In this document: positions 53,268-63,815 of the stretch, piece after piece
How the letters are laid out: every line of letters starts with the position of its first letter
Numbering within the stretch: position 1 is the stretch's first letter
Assembly (NCBI RefSeq): GCF_905163445.1
Contig: NC_053204.1
Span: 6,517,501-6,581,500, forward strand
Source of the DNA: Pararge aegeria
Taxonomy: Eukaryota > Arthropoda > Insecta > Lepidoptera > Nymphalidae
Direction of reading: 5' to 3'
DNA length: 64,000 nt
Translations under genes and position numbers: made by a program
Notes under the pieces: model-generated
Database searches by the model: none
What the model saw: the letters and a program-made list of their open reading frames with translations, nothing else
Told to the model about the DNA's origin: nothing

Positions 53268-53625
53268 TATGCAACGTGCAAATGAAAACCGATATATAAC
53301 TTCACAGGAGTTAGAGTTACATTATTTTCTGTATCTGTAAAACCGAAACGCTGATAGTTTTTGAGTAATTACTGCCATAGTTTTTGCTGTTTACTGAAAT
53401 AAATCATATACAGCCCTAACATCATTTGCAAAATTAAAACCGTGCCTTCTAACACTTAATTAGGTACGTGTCAAGAAGCGTTGGTACTATGCGAGTGTCG
53501 GTCTTTTATCTTCATTAGGGTTGTCAGAAGTAAACACTTGAATTAGTTTGTATGGATAAATAAATGCGCTTCTTTTGATTTAATATTTTTACAAGGAGAT
53601 TCCACGAATACGAAAATACGGGTCT
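53268..53625. mobile_element. MITE-like element, copy 1
   Basis: TATGCAACGTGCAAATG..CCG at left, TTTAATATTTTTACAAGG at right. Internal blocks AGGTACGTGTCA, GGTACTATGCGAGTGTCGG and AGGGTTGTCAGAAGTAAAC are shared in order with 54091-54430. Confidence 0.65.
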
Positions 53626-53629
53626 AAAT

Positions 53630-54085
53630 TAAGGGGCAAGTGTTCGAAACAACAATTATTCGCATATTTATTAAACGACATAATAACCGTAACAGTATAT
53701 CCTTTAATTAAGTGGGAACCCCTTTCCCGAAAACTCCGTTCATTAATTAACCTTCCGCGTAACTTAAAGAAAATAGCACTGAAAGGTGGGATTTACCCAA
53801 ATTGTTCCTGAACGGAGTTTTTGGTGAGTTAGCGAAGTGGGGCAACCTCATTAAACATCCAAAGCTCGAAAAATAGAACCTTTTATTCGAAAAAAATCCA
53901 AGAGTACTCTTCGCTTAAATTCATAAATGAAATTTTAACCGTTAATTTAAAACATATTTGCAAATACTGCGCAGAAATGAAGCTTATATAGTGGTGGGAA
54001 GATTATGTCATCTTCAATTCCTTTTAAATGAAACTTCTAACCTCACACTATCGCTTTATAACGTATTAATCTACATTTTCCCCCC
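53630..54085. other. Gene-free spacer between two MITE-like copies
   Basis: AT-rich with short homopolymers. No family recognised. Confidence 0.45.
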
Positions 54086-54090
54086 TATCT

Positions 54091-54430
54091 TATACAACGT
54101 GTAAATGAAAACCGAAATAATACTTTACAGGCTTTAAAGGTACATTATGTCCCTTAGACCTATCTGTGAAACCGAAAGCCTAGAAGTTTTTAAGTTAACA
54201 CTAGTATTTACTGAAAGATATCAAAAACTCGCTGTCACTTTATTAGGTACGCGTCACGTAGCTTAGGTACTATGCGCGTGTCGGTATTATATCGTCAATA
54301 GGGTTGTCACAAATAAACACTTAGAATGTTGTGAATTCATTTTTAATATTTTTACAGGGTGGATTCCTTATGAAATATACACATGCATCCTTCAATATTT
54401 TTCGTAATTCTGTTAAACGTTGCATAATTC
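54091..54430. mobile_element. MITE-like element, copy 2
   Basis: Left TATACAACGTGTAAATG, right AACGTTGCATAATTCC, an imperfect terminal inverted pair. Interior as in copy 1 (GGTACTATGCGCGTGTCGG, AGGGTTGTCACAAATAAAC). A right-end fragment lies at 10700-10803 in reverse. Confidence 0.68.
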
Positions 54431-54439
54431 CCTATTGTA

Positions 54440-55225
54440 TATAGGAGACTAGTTATAGGAACTGTAGTATATTTTGTATACTTTGACCTGAAATTGTTTT
54501 GTTAAAATTTTATTTCACATTTTTTTTGCGTATGGTGTACATAAAATGGCCTAGGTTACGTTTATAATGGCATAAAAACCAAAGAATTTTGGTGTCAATG
54601 CCAATCTTGCAACATATTATAGCGTGAAAATATAAGAACATATTGCGTCTGTTATAAAAATGCAATACTCTCATGGAATTTAGGAATTATGCAATAATTT
54701 ATCGAGGCTGCTTACAAAACTATTCCTTACTTTAATGTTCTCGTCTGTCGTTTTTTTTTTAAGGTTTTAAAATTTTATTTTAGATTAAAGTCGCTTTTTA
54801 TACTCATCTCATTTTTTTCGCAGCATTCAAATAATTAAATCACTCCGGGTCCTGCACTGGGATATTAATAGTCTTACGACGATGGTTTTTGCCTCGTTAA
54901 ATAAATATGTATTTGCGTAATTATTCTGAGTGACTTTTTTGTTAATGAATGTTTTCATAAAAGTTGCAAAAATGGCATTGAAATGAATGACTTCTGAGCG
55001 ATGTCGGGCTGAATTAGTAAAGTAGGTCAAACTCTAACTTTACTAAAACTAAACTAATGGGTAAACTTTTTCAACGTGGGCTTTTATTAGTACTAATGTT
55101 TAAGGAAGGAAGAAGCGTGTACTCGTAAATACTTCTTATTGCTCTATTTGTTTCGCCTTCTGAAAATAACTAGTAATAGATTGTCTTTCGTAATTTTTAT
55201 TCAAAAATTTAGAAACCATTATAAT
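54440..55225. other. AT-rich DNA, no gene recognised
   Basis: No supported feature. Confidence 0.5.
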
Positions 55226-55229
55226 AATA

Positions 55230-55591
55230 CTAGCTGTTGTCGCGACTTCGTCTGGGTTTGATTTTGTTTTTTGGTGTGGCCTCTATCTCCAACCACATTC
55301 ATCAGATCTACACTAAGATTGGGCAAAATTAAACACATATTACGACCTCTATAGTACAAAAATAATTATTCAAATCTGTTATAATTTGTCGGAGTTATAG
55401 TGTAAAATCGTCAAAAACTTTCATCCCCTCTCCCAAAGGAACTGAGCATAATTTCGGGATAAAAAGTACCCTATATTTCTTCTAACACTTCCAAGAATAT
55501 GTGTACAAAGTTTCATGAGGATCGGTTAAGTAGTTTTTGCGTGAAAGCGTAACAAACAAACTTACATTGGCATTTATAATATTAGTAGGGA
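55230..55591 (-). mobile_element. Helitron-like HelB, copy 4
   Basis: CTAG at 55230-55233 beside GTTGTCGCGACTTCG. The 5' terminus TCCCTACTAATATTATA ends at 55591. It lacks about 90 bp near its 3' end compared with copy 3. Confidence 0.82.
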
Positions 55592-55694
55592 TGGCGATTC
55601 TTTTACCGTCAAGGTGGTGAATGGAAGAGCTGCTGTCAAAATTAGACAGTTTAAATCCGTATACATTTCAAAACGCGATTAAAATACTATTTCT

Positions 55695-55800
55695 TAACTT
55701 CATCACATAAACCAAATACAGAGCACGGGTCTCCTCCTAAAATAACAAGTGGTTAAAGCTGTAGTCCACCACGGTTGCCCAGTACGGATTTGTGGAGTGG
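55695..55800 (-). mobile_element. SINE-A copy 13, fragment
   Basis: CAGAGCACGGGTCTCC, AAAGCTGTAGTCCACCACG, CCCAGTACGGATTTG. Confidence 0.7.
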
Positions 55801-55869
55801 CGAATTTGTGAGGTTCTTTTATTGTAATACAATCAATTGTAGCTACTACACAATTGATAAATTCCGACA

Positions 55870-56065
55870 AGGCTGCTTGGAAGCAGGCCACTCTGCTCTC
55901 ATCTCTGACAAAACAGGAAAATTCTGATGATTGTTAAACTATAAAATGATGTTGGAAAAGAGCAATCTGCTGAGTTTCTTGCTTCGGCTCTTCTCAGTGG
56001 AATCTGCCTTCCGAACCGGTGGTAGAGTCACTACAAACCGACTGACTTGACGTTTCAATTGATTC
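55870..56065 (+). mobile_element. LINE 3'-region fragment (family G)
   Basis: GGAAGCAGGCCACTCTGC, GAGCAATCTGCTGAG, GAATCTGCCTTCCGAACCGG and TGGTAGAGTCACTAC, matching 17597 and 21787. Confidence 0.65.
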
Positions 56066-56319
56066 TTCAAAAATATGGTTCTATTTTAAAATCTACTTAC
56101 TACACTTCTATTGTTATTTAAAGGTTCATTTGTTTTCCTTAAAATGAGATCTCATTAAGAACAGATTTTGCGAGTAAAGGCTATTTGTGAAAAATGGTAC
56201 ATTATGGAACTTTTCATGTAACCGGGATAAGTGAAATAACTATTAATTAAATGAGAAAAATGGTGATTAATATCGCGTATTTCCTCCACGTGCTAGGTTT
56301 TTTATAACTCTTACAATGG

Positions 56320-56412
56320 CTATACTCATTTTTTTTATAACTCGTACTGGAGATTTTCTTCATTTTATATCATCTGCATACCCTGTGCATACCCTCTATG
56401 CACGCCACTGAT
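56320..56412 (-). repeat. GGCGTGCATAGAGGG repeat, single arm
   Basis: Reverse strand: AGTGGCGTGCATAGAGGG, TATGCAGATGATATAAAATG, TCTCCAGTACGAGTTAT, then A-rich. The same sequence forms both arms of 32946-33141. Confidence 0.7.
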
Positions 56413-56464
56413 ACAGAGCAACACTTCGCATGGTATGCACGTCCTACAAAGTGGCTTCCTATGT

Positions 56465-56590
56465 CCATCAACCTGATGTGCATATGCGACAAAGGTGTTA
56501 AGCCTCATGAGCCTGTAACTATACAGGCACTTACGCCCTTCAGACCGGAACACAGCTATGTTGCTTGGCGACAGAAGTAAGCATGGCGTC
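56465..56590 (-). mobile_element. SINE-D copy 7, reverse partial
   Basis: AAAGGTGTTAAGCCTCATG, CCTTCAGACCGGAACACAGC, GACAGAAGTAAGCATGG. Confidence 0.7.
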
Positions 56591-56642
56591 ACCTTTTTAC
56601 TTCACCTAACGAGTCCTGCCACAAAAGCTATATATATTATAT

Positions 56643-56895
56643 CTCATACCCATAGAATTAAGATCATACGGAACCCTCATTCAGCCTATTACATACAGTG
56701 CGTTGTGTCCGAAAGCAGTAAAACGCCCCGCGCAAGTCCGACTTCACACACGCGGAATTAAGATAGCTTAAATACTTTTCCTCACTTTCCCCCGTTTTAG
56801 AAAACGTTTAGAACATTAAAAATAAAATAATTACTGTCAACTGCTAAACAGAATGAAGCGACTAACCGCCTGTTCGAGAAACGCTACTAAAGTGG
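56643..56895 (+). mobile_element. SINE-F body, head missing
   Basis: ACCCTCATTCAGCCTATTAC, GTGTCCGAAAGCAGTAAAA, AACGTTTAGAACATT, CTAACCGCCTGTTCGAGAAAC, in the same order as 44650-44870. Confidence 0.65.
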
Positions 56896-56899
56896 AGTG

Positions 56900-57930
56900 G
56901 TTTTTGATGCTTCAATGTAACCGTGTACAGGATTTCTGAGTGTTCTTATTTCTGTGCTCATACCTATCACACATATTAGAAATTAAAAGGTAGGTTCTTT
57001 ACTCCAATCGCTATGTATAAATAGTGACTGTGTTTATTCAATATTATCTTTATGAAGGAAAATGTACATATTACGTAAATTGATTTATGTTTGCGTAGCC
57101 AATAAATGTGTACAGGAATCGCGAAGAGGATCGACGTAAGCGGCCATGTTTTTGTCCCCATATAAATTTATGGTCTCCACCCTCTGTTTACATGACCGTA
57201 ACATATTTGTGAAGAGGTAAATAGGCACGTTTTGGTTATTTTATATAGAGACTAACATTTTCCAACGACTTGGACGCGTAACTACAACATCCTTTACGAC
57301 CCACCGCGTTGCATCACCCGCCCTGTCTCCTGAAATAGCCCATAGCCTTCTCCAAGCTTAAGGCTATCGAAAGCAAGAAAACTTTTACTAATCTAAATAA
57401 TAGTTCCAGAGATTAGCGTGTTTTAACAAACAAACTTTCTTCCCCGTTTTAACTCACTTGGGGGTGGAACTTTTATTAAACCAGTAAGTGTTTCACCACT
57501 CCAACCACCTTTAAAAAATGTATTTGGACTAGCCATTGTTATTTATACATTTCGTGACACTAACTTTGTAAGTATCTCAAAATTAGCACTCCACAAGCAA
57601 AGTCCATACGCAATGTCTATAATTTCTTTCCTTCCTTCTTTGTGAATATTTTTTGTTTATTTTGAGTATCCCCATTAAAATCGGTATCCCAACTATACGA
57701 TGTCTTACATTTAAAATTCATAAAATTATTTCATTTAAAAAAATGGGTGCGCCCAAACTGGGTGTAGTACATACGTTACATTATACAATTAAATTTATTT
57801 TAAATATTGTATTATAAATGTAATATTATGTATTGTGCTGAATAAATTTAAATTGAAAATTTATTACTAATTTATAACTAAAAATTAGGAATATAATTTT
57901 ATTATTTTCTCGATATATGACAACTATTGT
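56900..57930. other. Gene-free stretch
   Basis: Unclassified AT-rich DNA. Short frames have no recognised content. Confidence 0.45.
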
Positions 57931-57938
57931 ATTATTTT

Positions 57939-58160
57939 GATTATTTTTCCGACCCAAATATCGACCAATAGAATTGCACCATTCGACGTCACGTGGTACA
58001 ACCTACATGGTATTATACTGATAATTTTTTGAAAATTTTCTCTGGTAGTTGCTATATATATTTTGCTATATTTATTCATTATGAAATTCTTATTTGTTAA
58101 CTGTACATTTCGTCTCATGGTGCAATTCTATTGGCCGACATTTGGGACGGAAAAATAATC
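57939..58160. mobile_element. Terminal-inverted-repeat element (MITE-like), 222 bp
   Basis: 44-bp arms (57939-57982 and 58117-58160) differ at only 3 positions. Ends GATTATTTTTCCG; inner side CCAATAGAATTGCACCAT. No coding capacity and no clear target duplication, so the transposase family is unknown. Confidence 0.85.
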
Positions 58161-58166
58161 CCCCGA

Positions 58167-58309
58167 ATACCACCACACGAGCTTCAAAATTATCTGGCAT
58201 TTCCCTCAAGGTTCCCTGCAAACAAATAAAGTCGTCAAGTTGAATCCTTCATTTGTTTGCAACGAACCTATCGGGAAATACCCGATAATTTTGAAGCTCT
58301 TGTGGTATT
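58167..58309. repeat. Second inverted repeat, adjacent
   Basis: ATACCACCACACGAGCTTC...AACAAAT (58167-58227) mirrors ATTTGTTTGC...GAAGCTCTTGTGGTAT (58251-58309), with a few mismatches, around a 23-nt spacer. It starts 6 bp after the preceding element. Confidence 0.82.
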
Positions 58310-58599
58310 ATAAGTGAAAATTTGATTATGATTTTTGAAATGACAGCGATTATAAAGACAAACCCACACGTTCAATCCATTTGTTTGGGCTTCTCATACC
58401 GGATGTGTATCAACTACTAGTTGCATAATTATTCACTATTGGAAGTTATTTGTAGCACAAAGCAATCAAGCTTGTTTCATGCAAAAATTTATTGACCTTT
58501 TAGTTGGTATCACATTTATTTCGAAAGATTTGTTTTTTTAGGAAAAAATCATCATGGATTTATTTTTGAAGGTTACTTACACTACAATACAAACAGCTT

Positions 58600-58860
58600 A
58601 CTTTTGACAGCCGCATGTGAGTCCATGGTCGTGAGCTCGATTCCCTCAACTGGACACATGTTTGTGTGATGAACATGAATGTTTTTCAGTGTCTGGGTGT
58701 TTTTTTGTATATTAAAAGTTCTTATGTATATAATTTATAAAAATATTCATCACTCATCTATGTGTACTAAGTAAAAACCCATAACAATAGCTACGCTTTC
58801 TTTGGGGCTAGATGGCGATGTGAGTATTGTTGTAGTAATATTTATTATTATTTCTTTATT
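58600..58860 (+). mobile_element. SINE-B copy 9
   Basis: GAGCTCGATTCCCTC, GTTTGTGTGATGAACATG, TCAGTGTCTGGGTG, TTTGGGGCTAGATGGCGATG and a TTTATTATTATT tail. Confidence 0.82.
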
Positions 58861-59267
58861 TAAATTAATTGCATTCAAAGTGCATAAAAGTTTTAACCAA
58901 AAATAATGATTCCAAAGAATCGGTTTACCAAACCATATAAAAACTTCAAGCCCCGGGCCGCCCCTCTATGATTTCTGTGTGTTTAGTACTCGAGCCTTTG
59001 TAGGCAGCTCGAAACATACTGAAAAGGCGTACGCAATTTAATTTGCATGCTGAAACACGGTGAGCGTGCCCGGTGGATGAAATTTTTAACCGTACTCGTA
59101 AAAACCGGGTCGGGGTTAATTTATTATTCAACAGTATCGAATTCACTCATAAAACTCAGTGAGAGACGTGACAGTTAAAAAGAACGCCGATAGTCTTGCT
59201 GTCGGTTTAAACAATTACAAATAGTTTAGCTGCATACAATTTATTAAGTGTCGGTTGCATATTAATA

Positions 59268-59480
59268 AAGCGGTGATAGCGCTTTGCATGGGATCTCAAT
59301 TTCACTTTCGGGGGGCCGAGTTCGAATCCCAACACCTGTAACTTCTCTAAGTTATGTACTTGCTTCAAAGGTGGAGGAAAACATCGTGAGGAAACCTGAA
59401 TGCCTGAGAGTTCTACATAATGTTCTTAAAGGTGTGTGGAGTCCACCAATCTGCAATGGACCAGTGTGGTGGGCTGCAAT
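59268..59480 (+). mobile_element. SINE-A copy 14
   Basis: AAAGCGGTGATAGCGC head, GAGTTCGAATCCCAAC box B, GGTGGAGGAAAACATCG and GGAGTCCACCAATCTGC. The 3' quarter is missing. Confidence 0.82.
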
Positions 59481-59489
59481 GGTTTGTAG

Positions 59490-60290
59490 ATAAATTTTCG
59501 AAAATAAAATGTATTCTCTCGCGGACTTTTTTGTAGGTAAAAATGAGTTCTTTAATCATGCAATATATATTTTTTTCTATCAACAATAGTTTCTTAAGCG
59601 CCAAGTAATATTTTAAGTAAGTAGCATTTTATTGACCAAATTTGACAACTTTGGGTTATATTATTGCAATTTCCTTATGAGTCTCCAATTTTTTGTAAAT
59701 TATTTAAAGCTTACGTTACTGCGTGATAGTTCAGCTTTCTTTAACAAAAAAAACATCTTTCTTTTTTTTTTTAAATATTATTATAGATTGGTTTAATTTG
59801 ACTGACGTTTTGCTATGGAATCATTATCTTTATTATACTAATTTTTAACGCACCTCTAACCACTAGACAAAAAAGGCAGTCTGTATAAGTATCCGGTTTC
59901 ATAAATAATGCAAAAACCTTGTTATTCGTTCATCCCTTGTTATTCTCAATAAAACTCAAATAAAAATGGTGCAAAAATGACACAAATCAAAACGCCTCAC
60001 CGACGGAATATTTTATTCAACTATATTCAACGAATGTACTTTGTCGTCTTATCCGAGGAATCTAAATACACACAATTTCCACTTCAAATGCAAAAGGAAT
60101 ACAGTCGGTATTACCGTGGAGTGTGATACAGCTAACAATCAAAGAAGGAATGAAAGCTTTCTGCTGTAGTTTGTTCGATAAAAAATAAGGATGGCCGCAG
60201 TCCTCTTAGGAATTTTATTCAACACGTGCAACGATATTTTTCTATTGATAATAACAGTTTGATACGACATTTTTCCGTAGTAGTACAGTT
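59490..60290. other. AT-rich DNA, no gene recognised
   Basis: No supported feature. Confidence 0.5.
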
Positions 60291-60292
60291 TT

Positions 60293-60350
60293 TTTTACAG
60301 AGCTCGTCCGAGAACTACCTTCATGATTATTTCTGCCGGCAAGCAGCATT
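60293..60350 (+). mobile_element. SINE-D 5' fragment (copy 8)
   Basis: ACAGAGCTCGTCCGAG, ATTTCTGCCGGCAAGCAGC. It stops abruptly where a reversed SINE-B begins. Confidence 0.65.
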
Positions 60351-60351
60351 T

Positions 60352-60505
60352 GTGTTTTATGAATAATATAATAATACATAAATACTTATAATATACAGAA
60401 AAACCCAGACACTGAAAAGCAATCATGTTCATTTCACAAACATTCTCCAGTTGCAGGAATCGAACCCACCGCCTTGGAAAAGGAAAGCAGGGTCGCTATT
60501 GCATA
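60352..60505 (-). mobile_element. SINE-B copy 10, 3'-truncated
   Basis: TTATGAATAATATAAT, CCCAGACACTGAAAAGC, GAATCGAACCCACCGCC (box B reversed), AAAGCAGGGTCGC. Confidence 0.78.
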
Positions 60506-60553
60506 GCAACAGGCGTTACTTTGCGGAAATCCATAATAAATTATGAAAATTAA

Positions 60554-60798
60554 GCTTAATTTGCTATACTCCGCGAACAGCAGGAAAATTTGTAAGGTGT
60601 AATTTATAATTTCTTCAATCCGTATACTCCACACCAAACAGATCCTAGGCAATGTACCCTCTTCGCTCCGAAACATGAGCATCCTCAGGAGATGTCGACT
60701 TAACAATGAATAATTGTTAATAATTGTTGTGTTGTGGAGAAATTATAAATTACACCATACAGATTTTCCTGCTGTTCGCGGAGTATAGTAAATTAAGC
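60554..60798. repeat. Large inverted repeat, 61-bp arms
   Basis: Arms 60554-60614 and 60738-60798 differ at about 3 of 61 positions (core ACTCCGCGAACAGCAGG). The 123-nt loop holds AGCATCCTCAGGAGATGTCG, related in reverse to 40605-40640. Confidence 0.88.
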
Positions 60799-61144
60799 TG
60801 CTCAATTTTTATTATATAGACACAAAACTCGGCCGTGTTTGTTCACCTAAAAAGTGCTCAACGCGCCCAAAGAAGTTATTACATAGAAAAGATTTATGTA
60901 CCACAAAATAGGTAGCAAGATGATTAGTCCACAGTGAAACCACAATTCACAGACCGTTGTCGATTCGTTCTACATGACAGTGGAAAATTTATGTGCATTC
61001 GGCACACCTTTGAGCCATAAACAGAGAATTGTATTGAAGCTAGACATTTTCACAATTTAGCTTTACTGCCTGCTGTATTGCCTTATTTTACATTTGGGTA
61101 AACTTTACCATTTCAACCCATTACCGGCCCACTACAGGGCACGG

Positions 61145-61312
61145 CAGGGTGATAACGTACCTCACGACAGGCTTGCGACGTACGTAAACTTTGCGATCTT
61201 TGCTGTCATACGTAACGTTTCTTTTTTATGGTATCAAAAAGTGACGTTTGGCAGCGAACATCGTGAGATTTACGCCTGTCGCAAGCCTGTTGTGAGATAC
61301 TTTATCACCCTG
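61145..61312. mobile_element. 168-bp MITE with 35-bp terminal inverted repeats
   Basis: Ends CAGGGTGATAA and TTATCACCCTG; the 35-bp arms (61145-61179, 61278-61312) differ at about 3 positions. CAGGG ends resemble hAT-type elements. No coding capacity. It lies inside a reversed SINE-A. Confidence 0.88.
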
Positions 61313-61489
61313 CAGGTTTCCTTTCAGAATTAGTAAAGTTAAGGCCGTAGTCCACAACGCTGGCCAATTGCGGATTGAAACACCTCACACACCTTTGAGA
61401 AAATAATGTTGAACTCTCAGGCATGCAGTTTTCCTTTACCGTTGAAGCAATTGATAATTAAATTTCTTAAAACGCATAACTCAAAGAAA

Positions 61490-61612
61490 CACACAGAAAA
61501 TCGCTATGTAGCGATAAAGCCACCGCCATTGTACTCTCTTGATCTGTATTTATATCTCTGTAACTACTTTTTTCTTTGGTGTACAATAAAAGTGTAATCA
61601 TTCATTCATTCC
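61490..61612 (+). mobile_element. LINE 3' end, family H, copy 5, nested in SINE-A
   Basis: Hairpin ATCGCT-ATGT-AGCGAT (61500-61515), then TGTACTCTCTTGATC, GGTGTACAATAAAAGTG, CATTCATTCATTCC. It is nearly identical in its last 70 bp to 32280-32352. Flanking CATAACT on both sides may be a target duplication. Confidence 0.8.
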
Positions 61613-61669
61613 TTCATAACTTAGAAATGTTAGAGGTTCGTGCTGAGATTCGAACTCAGCCCCACAACA

Positions 61670-62140
61670 AATATTTTTAATAATTTTAAAGTCATCATTT
61701 TTCAAAAATCATTTAATATATATACTTATGTTTAGTAATCATCGCAGTTTAATGAATGGAAATATTATATATTAACTAACTTACTATCTACTTAAAATTC
61801 GCAACCATATTTCGTTTTTCCGTATAGTCAGAATGAAAATAGTTTATACTCGGAGCATAATCCTAACTTACAATAGAAAGGCCCCCATTGTAGTCGGTTC
61901 TATAAAAAAACAAGGACAACCCGATTCATGCTCTATTCTAAAATGTAGGCGGCGTTTTGATTCTCATACAATATGAACTTTAATTTTAGTAACCTTTTTG
62001 TGCTTCTCCTTTAATCTTTTGCTGTTTTGTCAACCTTTGTTGTTTTTTTATTTTATATATTTTATATTTCATAACTATAGAAGACTTTGTCCCAACTGAC
62101 AGACAAACCTACAATCCTAACTGAACGTAGTCCATGGGGG
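61670..62140. other. AT-rich DNA, no gene recognised
   Basis: No supported feature. Confidence 0.5.
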
Positions 62141-62224
62141 TACCCAGCTGCAGGCCTAGGGGGGGCAAGAGAGTTTTTTTTTAGGTTAGATCATCCGCGG
62201 CTGTTTTATCTTACATTATAGGTA

Positions 62225-62395
62225 TATGTAGTTCAGTGCTTAGGACAAACAGCCGCAAATGATTCGGCTCGAATTATGAACATTGCTACCATACTCCCCA
62301 ACAGGTTATCCCGCTACCATCTTAGACTGCATCATCACTGTGAGACCACCAGGTGAGATTGCAGTCAAGGGCTATCTTGTAATAGAAAAAAAAAA
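62225..62395 (+). mobile_element. SINE-E copy 3, 3' part
   Basis: CATACTCCCCAACAGG, CGCTACCATCTTAGACTGC, CACCAGGTGAGATTGCAG and an A-rich tail at 62387-62397. Confidence 0.72.
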
Positions 62396-62629
62396 CATTG
62401 GATATTTATTAAAAACTTTTTTAGAGGGCCCTTTTATAATCGATACTGAAGCCAAAACTGTAACTTTTTTAAATTTTTGTCTGTGTGTCTGTATGTGTGT
62501 ATCTTGGTCGCCATACATCATGGAACTTAGAAGGGGTATTTAGTTTTCACTTCTATCGACATACTGCCCTGCATGTTTTTTTTATTGAGCTTTGGGTAAA
62601 AAAAAACCAGTACAGTTTTTAAAATGACT

Positions 62630-62671
62630 ACTCTAAAACTGGTGTAATAGTGATTACACCAGATTTAGAGT
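62630..62671. repeat. 19-bp inverted repeat with 4-nt loop
   Basis: ACTCTAAAACTGGTGTAAT and ATTACACCAGATTTAGAGT, one mismatch, loop AGTG. It is a very stable hairpin with no family recognised. Confidence 0.85.
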
Positions 62672-63081
62672 TACTGTCTAGGATAGTTTTTATTTTTTAT
62701 GAATTTCTTTATAAGAAATAATACATAAGGTTCTTCAGATATACTTCAAGTTATACCCACCCTGTCTTCGATCTCGGTCAAAAACCAAGAACGTATGAAA
62801 ATAGTTTAAAAAAACACCCGTGAAGGTTTAAATAGTGTTGTATTTTTTACGTCAGTTTGAAATGGCAATTCAATTTAGTATTTCCAAGCCCCGGCTGTGT
62901 TCGGAACTCCGGACGCAATGACAGCTGACATGTCGAGAACAGTACGTTGTGGCCTTTATGAGAAATCTTTTGTTACACGTGATTAGAAATGGTATGCTCC
63001 CAGTTATATAACCACTGTTACTAGGCATACCTAAGGACTTCGCACACCATACGACTTGACACCAACTCTATGTCTATGTCT

Positions 63082-63181
63082 AAAGTGAGGTAATCAAACA
63101 TTAACCTCACTTTTTCACGCACTATTTTGAGTCAAAAGCAAAGAAATTTTGAATTTGACTCAAAATAGTGCGTGAAAAAGT
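63082..63181. repeat. Two overlapping hairpins
   Basis: AAAGTGAGGT (63082-63091) pairs with ACCTCACTTT (63104-63113). The overlapping ACTTTTTCACGC...GTCAAA (63109-63136) pairs perfectly over 28 bp with 63154-63181. The two stems share 63109-63113 and so exclude each other at that point. Confidence 0.85.
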
Positions 63182-63189
63182 TAGCTTTA

Positions 63190-63610
63190 TGTCGTCCGGT
63201 ATAAAGTTATTAAAAATTAGAAGTGGGTATTCAATCGGCGTTTGAAACGGTGTTGAGTTGATATATGTGCGAAGGCCTTTACACAAAAATTCATCCTAAA
63301 CCTATTAATGTCAAAGTCCATCTCAATCATGTCAAAAGCGTTACTGAGTGTAAGCTCACCACACAGCTACAATGAGAGCTGTCGGACTTTAAAAATAGTT
63401 ACCATAATAAGCTAGTGATTATAACTCGGATTGACAACATAACATGCTCTCGGTGGAACGCGAGTGGTCAACTAATGGTAGATAGGTAGGTAATACTGCA
63501 CACTGGTAGAAAAAGCTCTAAAAACTTATCTATTAAAGGGTCTTCTATATCATTTGAATATAGAATATAGAAACTTGGAATACCTAACAGTTTTTAGCCT
63601 GATGTGCCGA
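63190..63610. other. Gene-free stretch
   Basis: Unclassified AT-rich DNA. Confidence 0.45.
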
Positions 63611-63614
63611 GTCA

Positions 63615-63815
63615 AGCTTTCTGTGGCAGAACTTTGAAAAGTATCAAAACCACGCTTATTTCTCGCTCAAAGAAGCATTGCTGTGTTCTGTGCCGCAAAA
63701 GCGTGGTTGCTGGTGTATTAAATGGCTTAACACTAAACCCCGGAGGTGTAGGTGAACACTTTATAGGACGTGTCATTTGAACGCTCTGCGAAATGTTGCT
63801 CTGTTAATAGTGCAA
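63615..63815 (+). mobile_element. SINE-D copy 9, diverged
   Basis: ACGCTTATTTCTCGC, AAGCATTGCTGTGTTC, AAGCGTGGTTGCTGGTG, ACGTGTCATTTGAACGC. Confidence 0.65.

Larger units (their letters stand above)
61110..61665 (-). mobile_element. SINE-A copy 15, split by a MITE and a LINE stub
   Basis: 3' end CAACCCATTACCGGCCCACTAC at left, then a MITE (61145-61312), body GGCCGTAGTCCACAACGC, GAACTCTCAGGCATGCAG, AAAACGCATAACT, a LINE stub (61490-61612), and the head TAACTTAGAAATG, GATTCGAACTCAGCCCC. Confidence 0.8.

Noticed and set aside
61145..61312. 8-bp hAT target duplication
   Set aside because: Flanking bases do not match over 8 bp. The CAGGG end alone is not proof of hAT.
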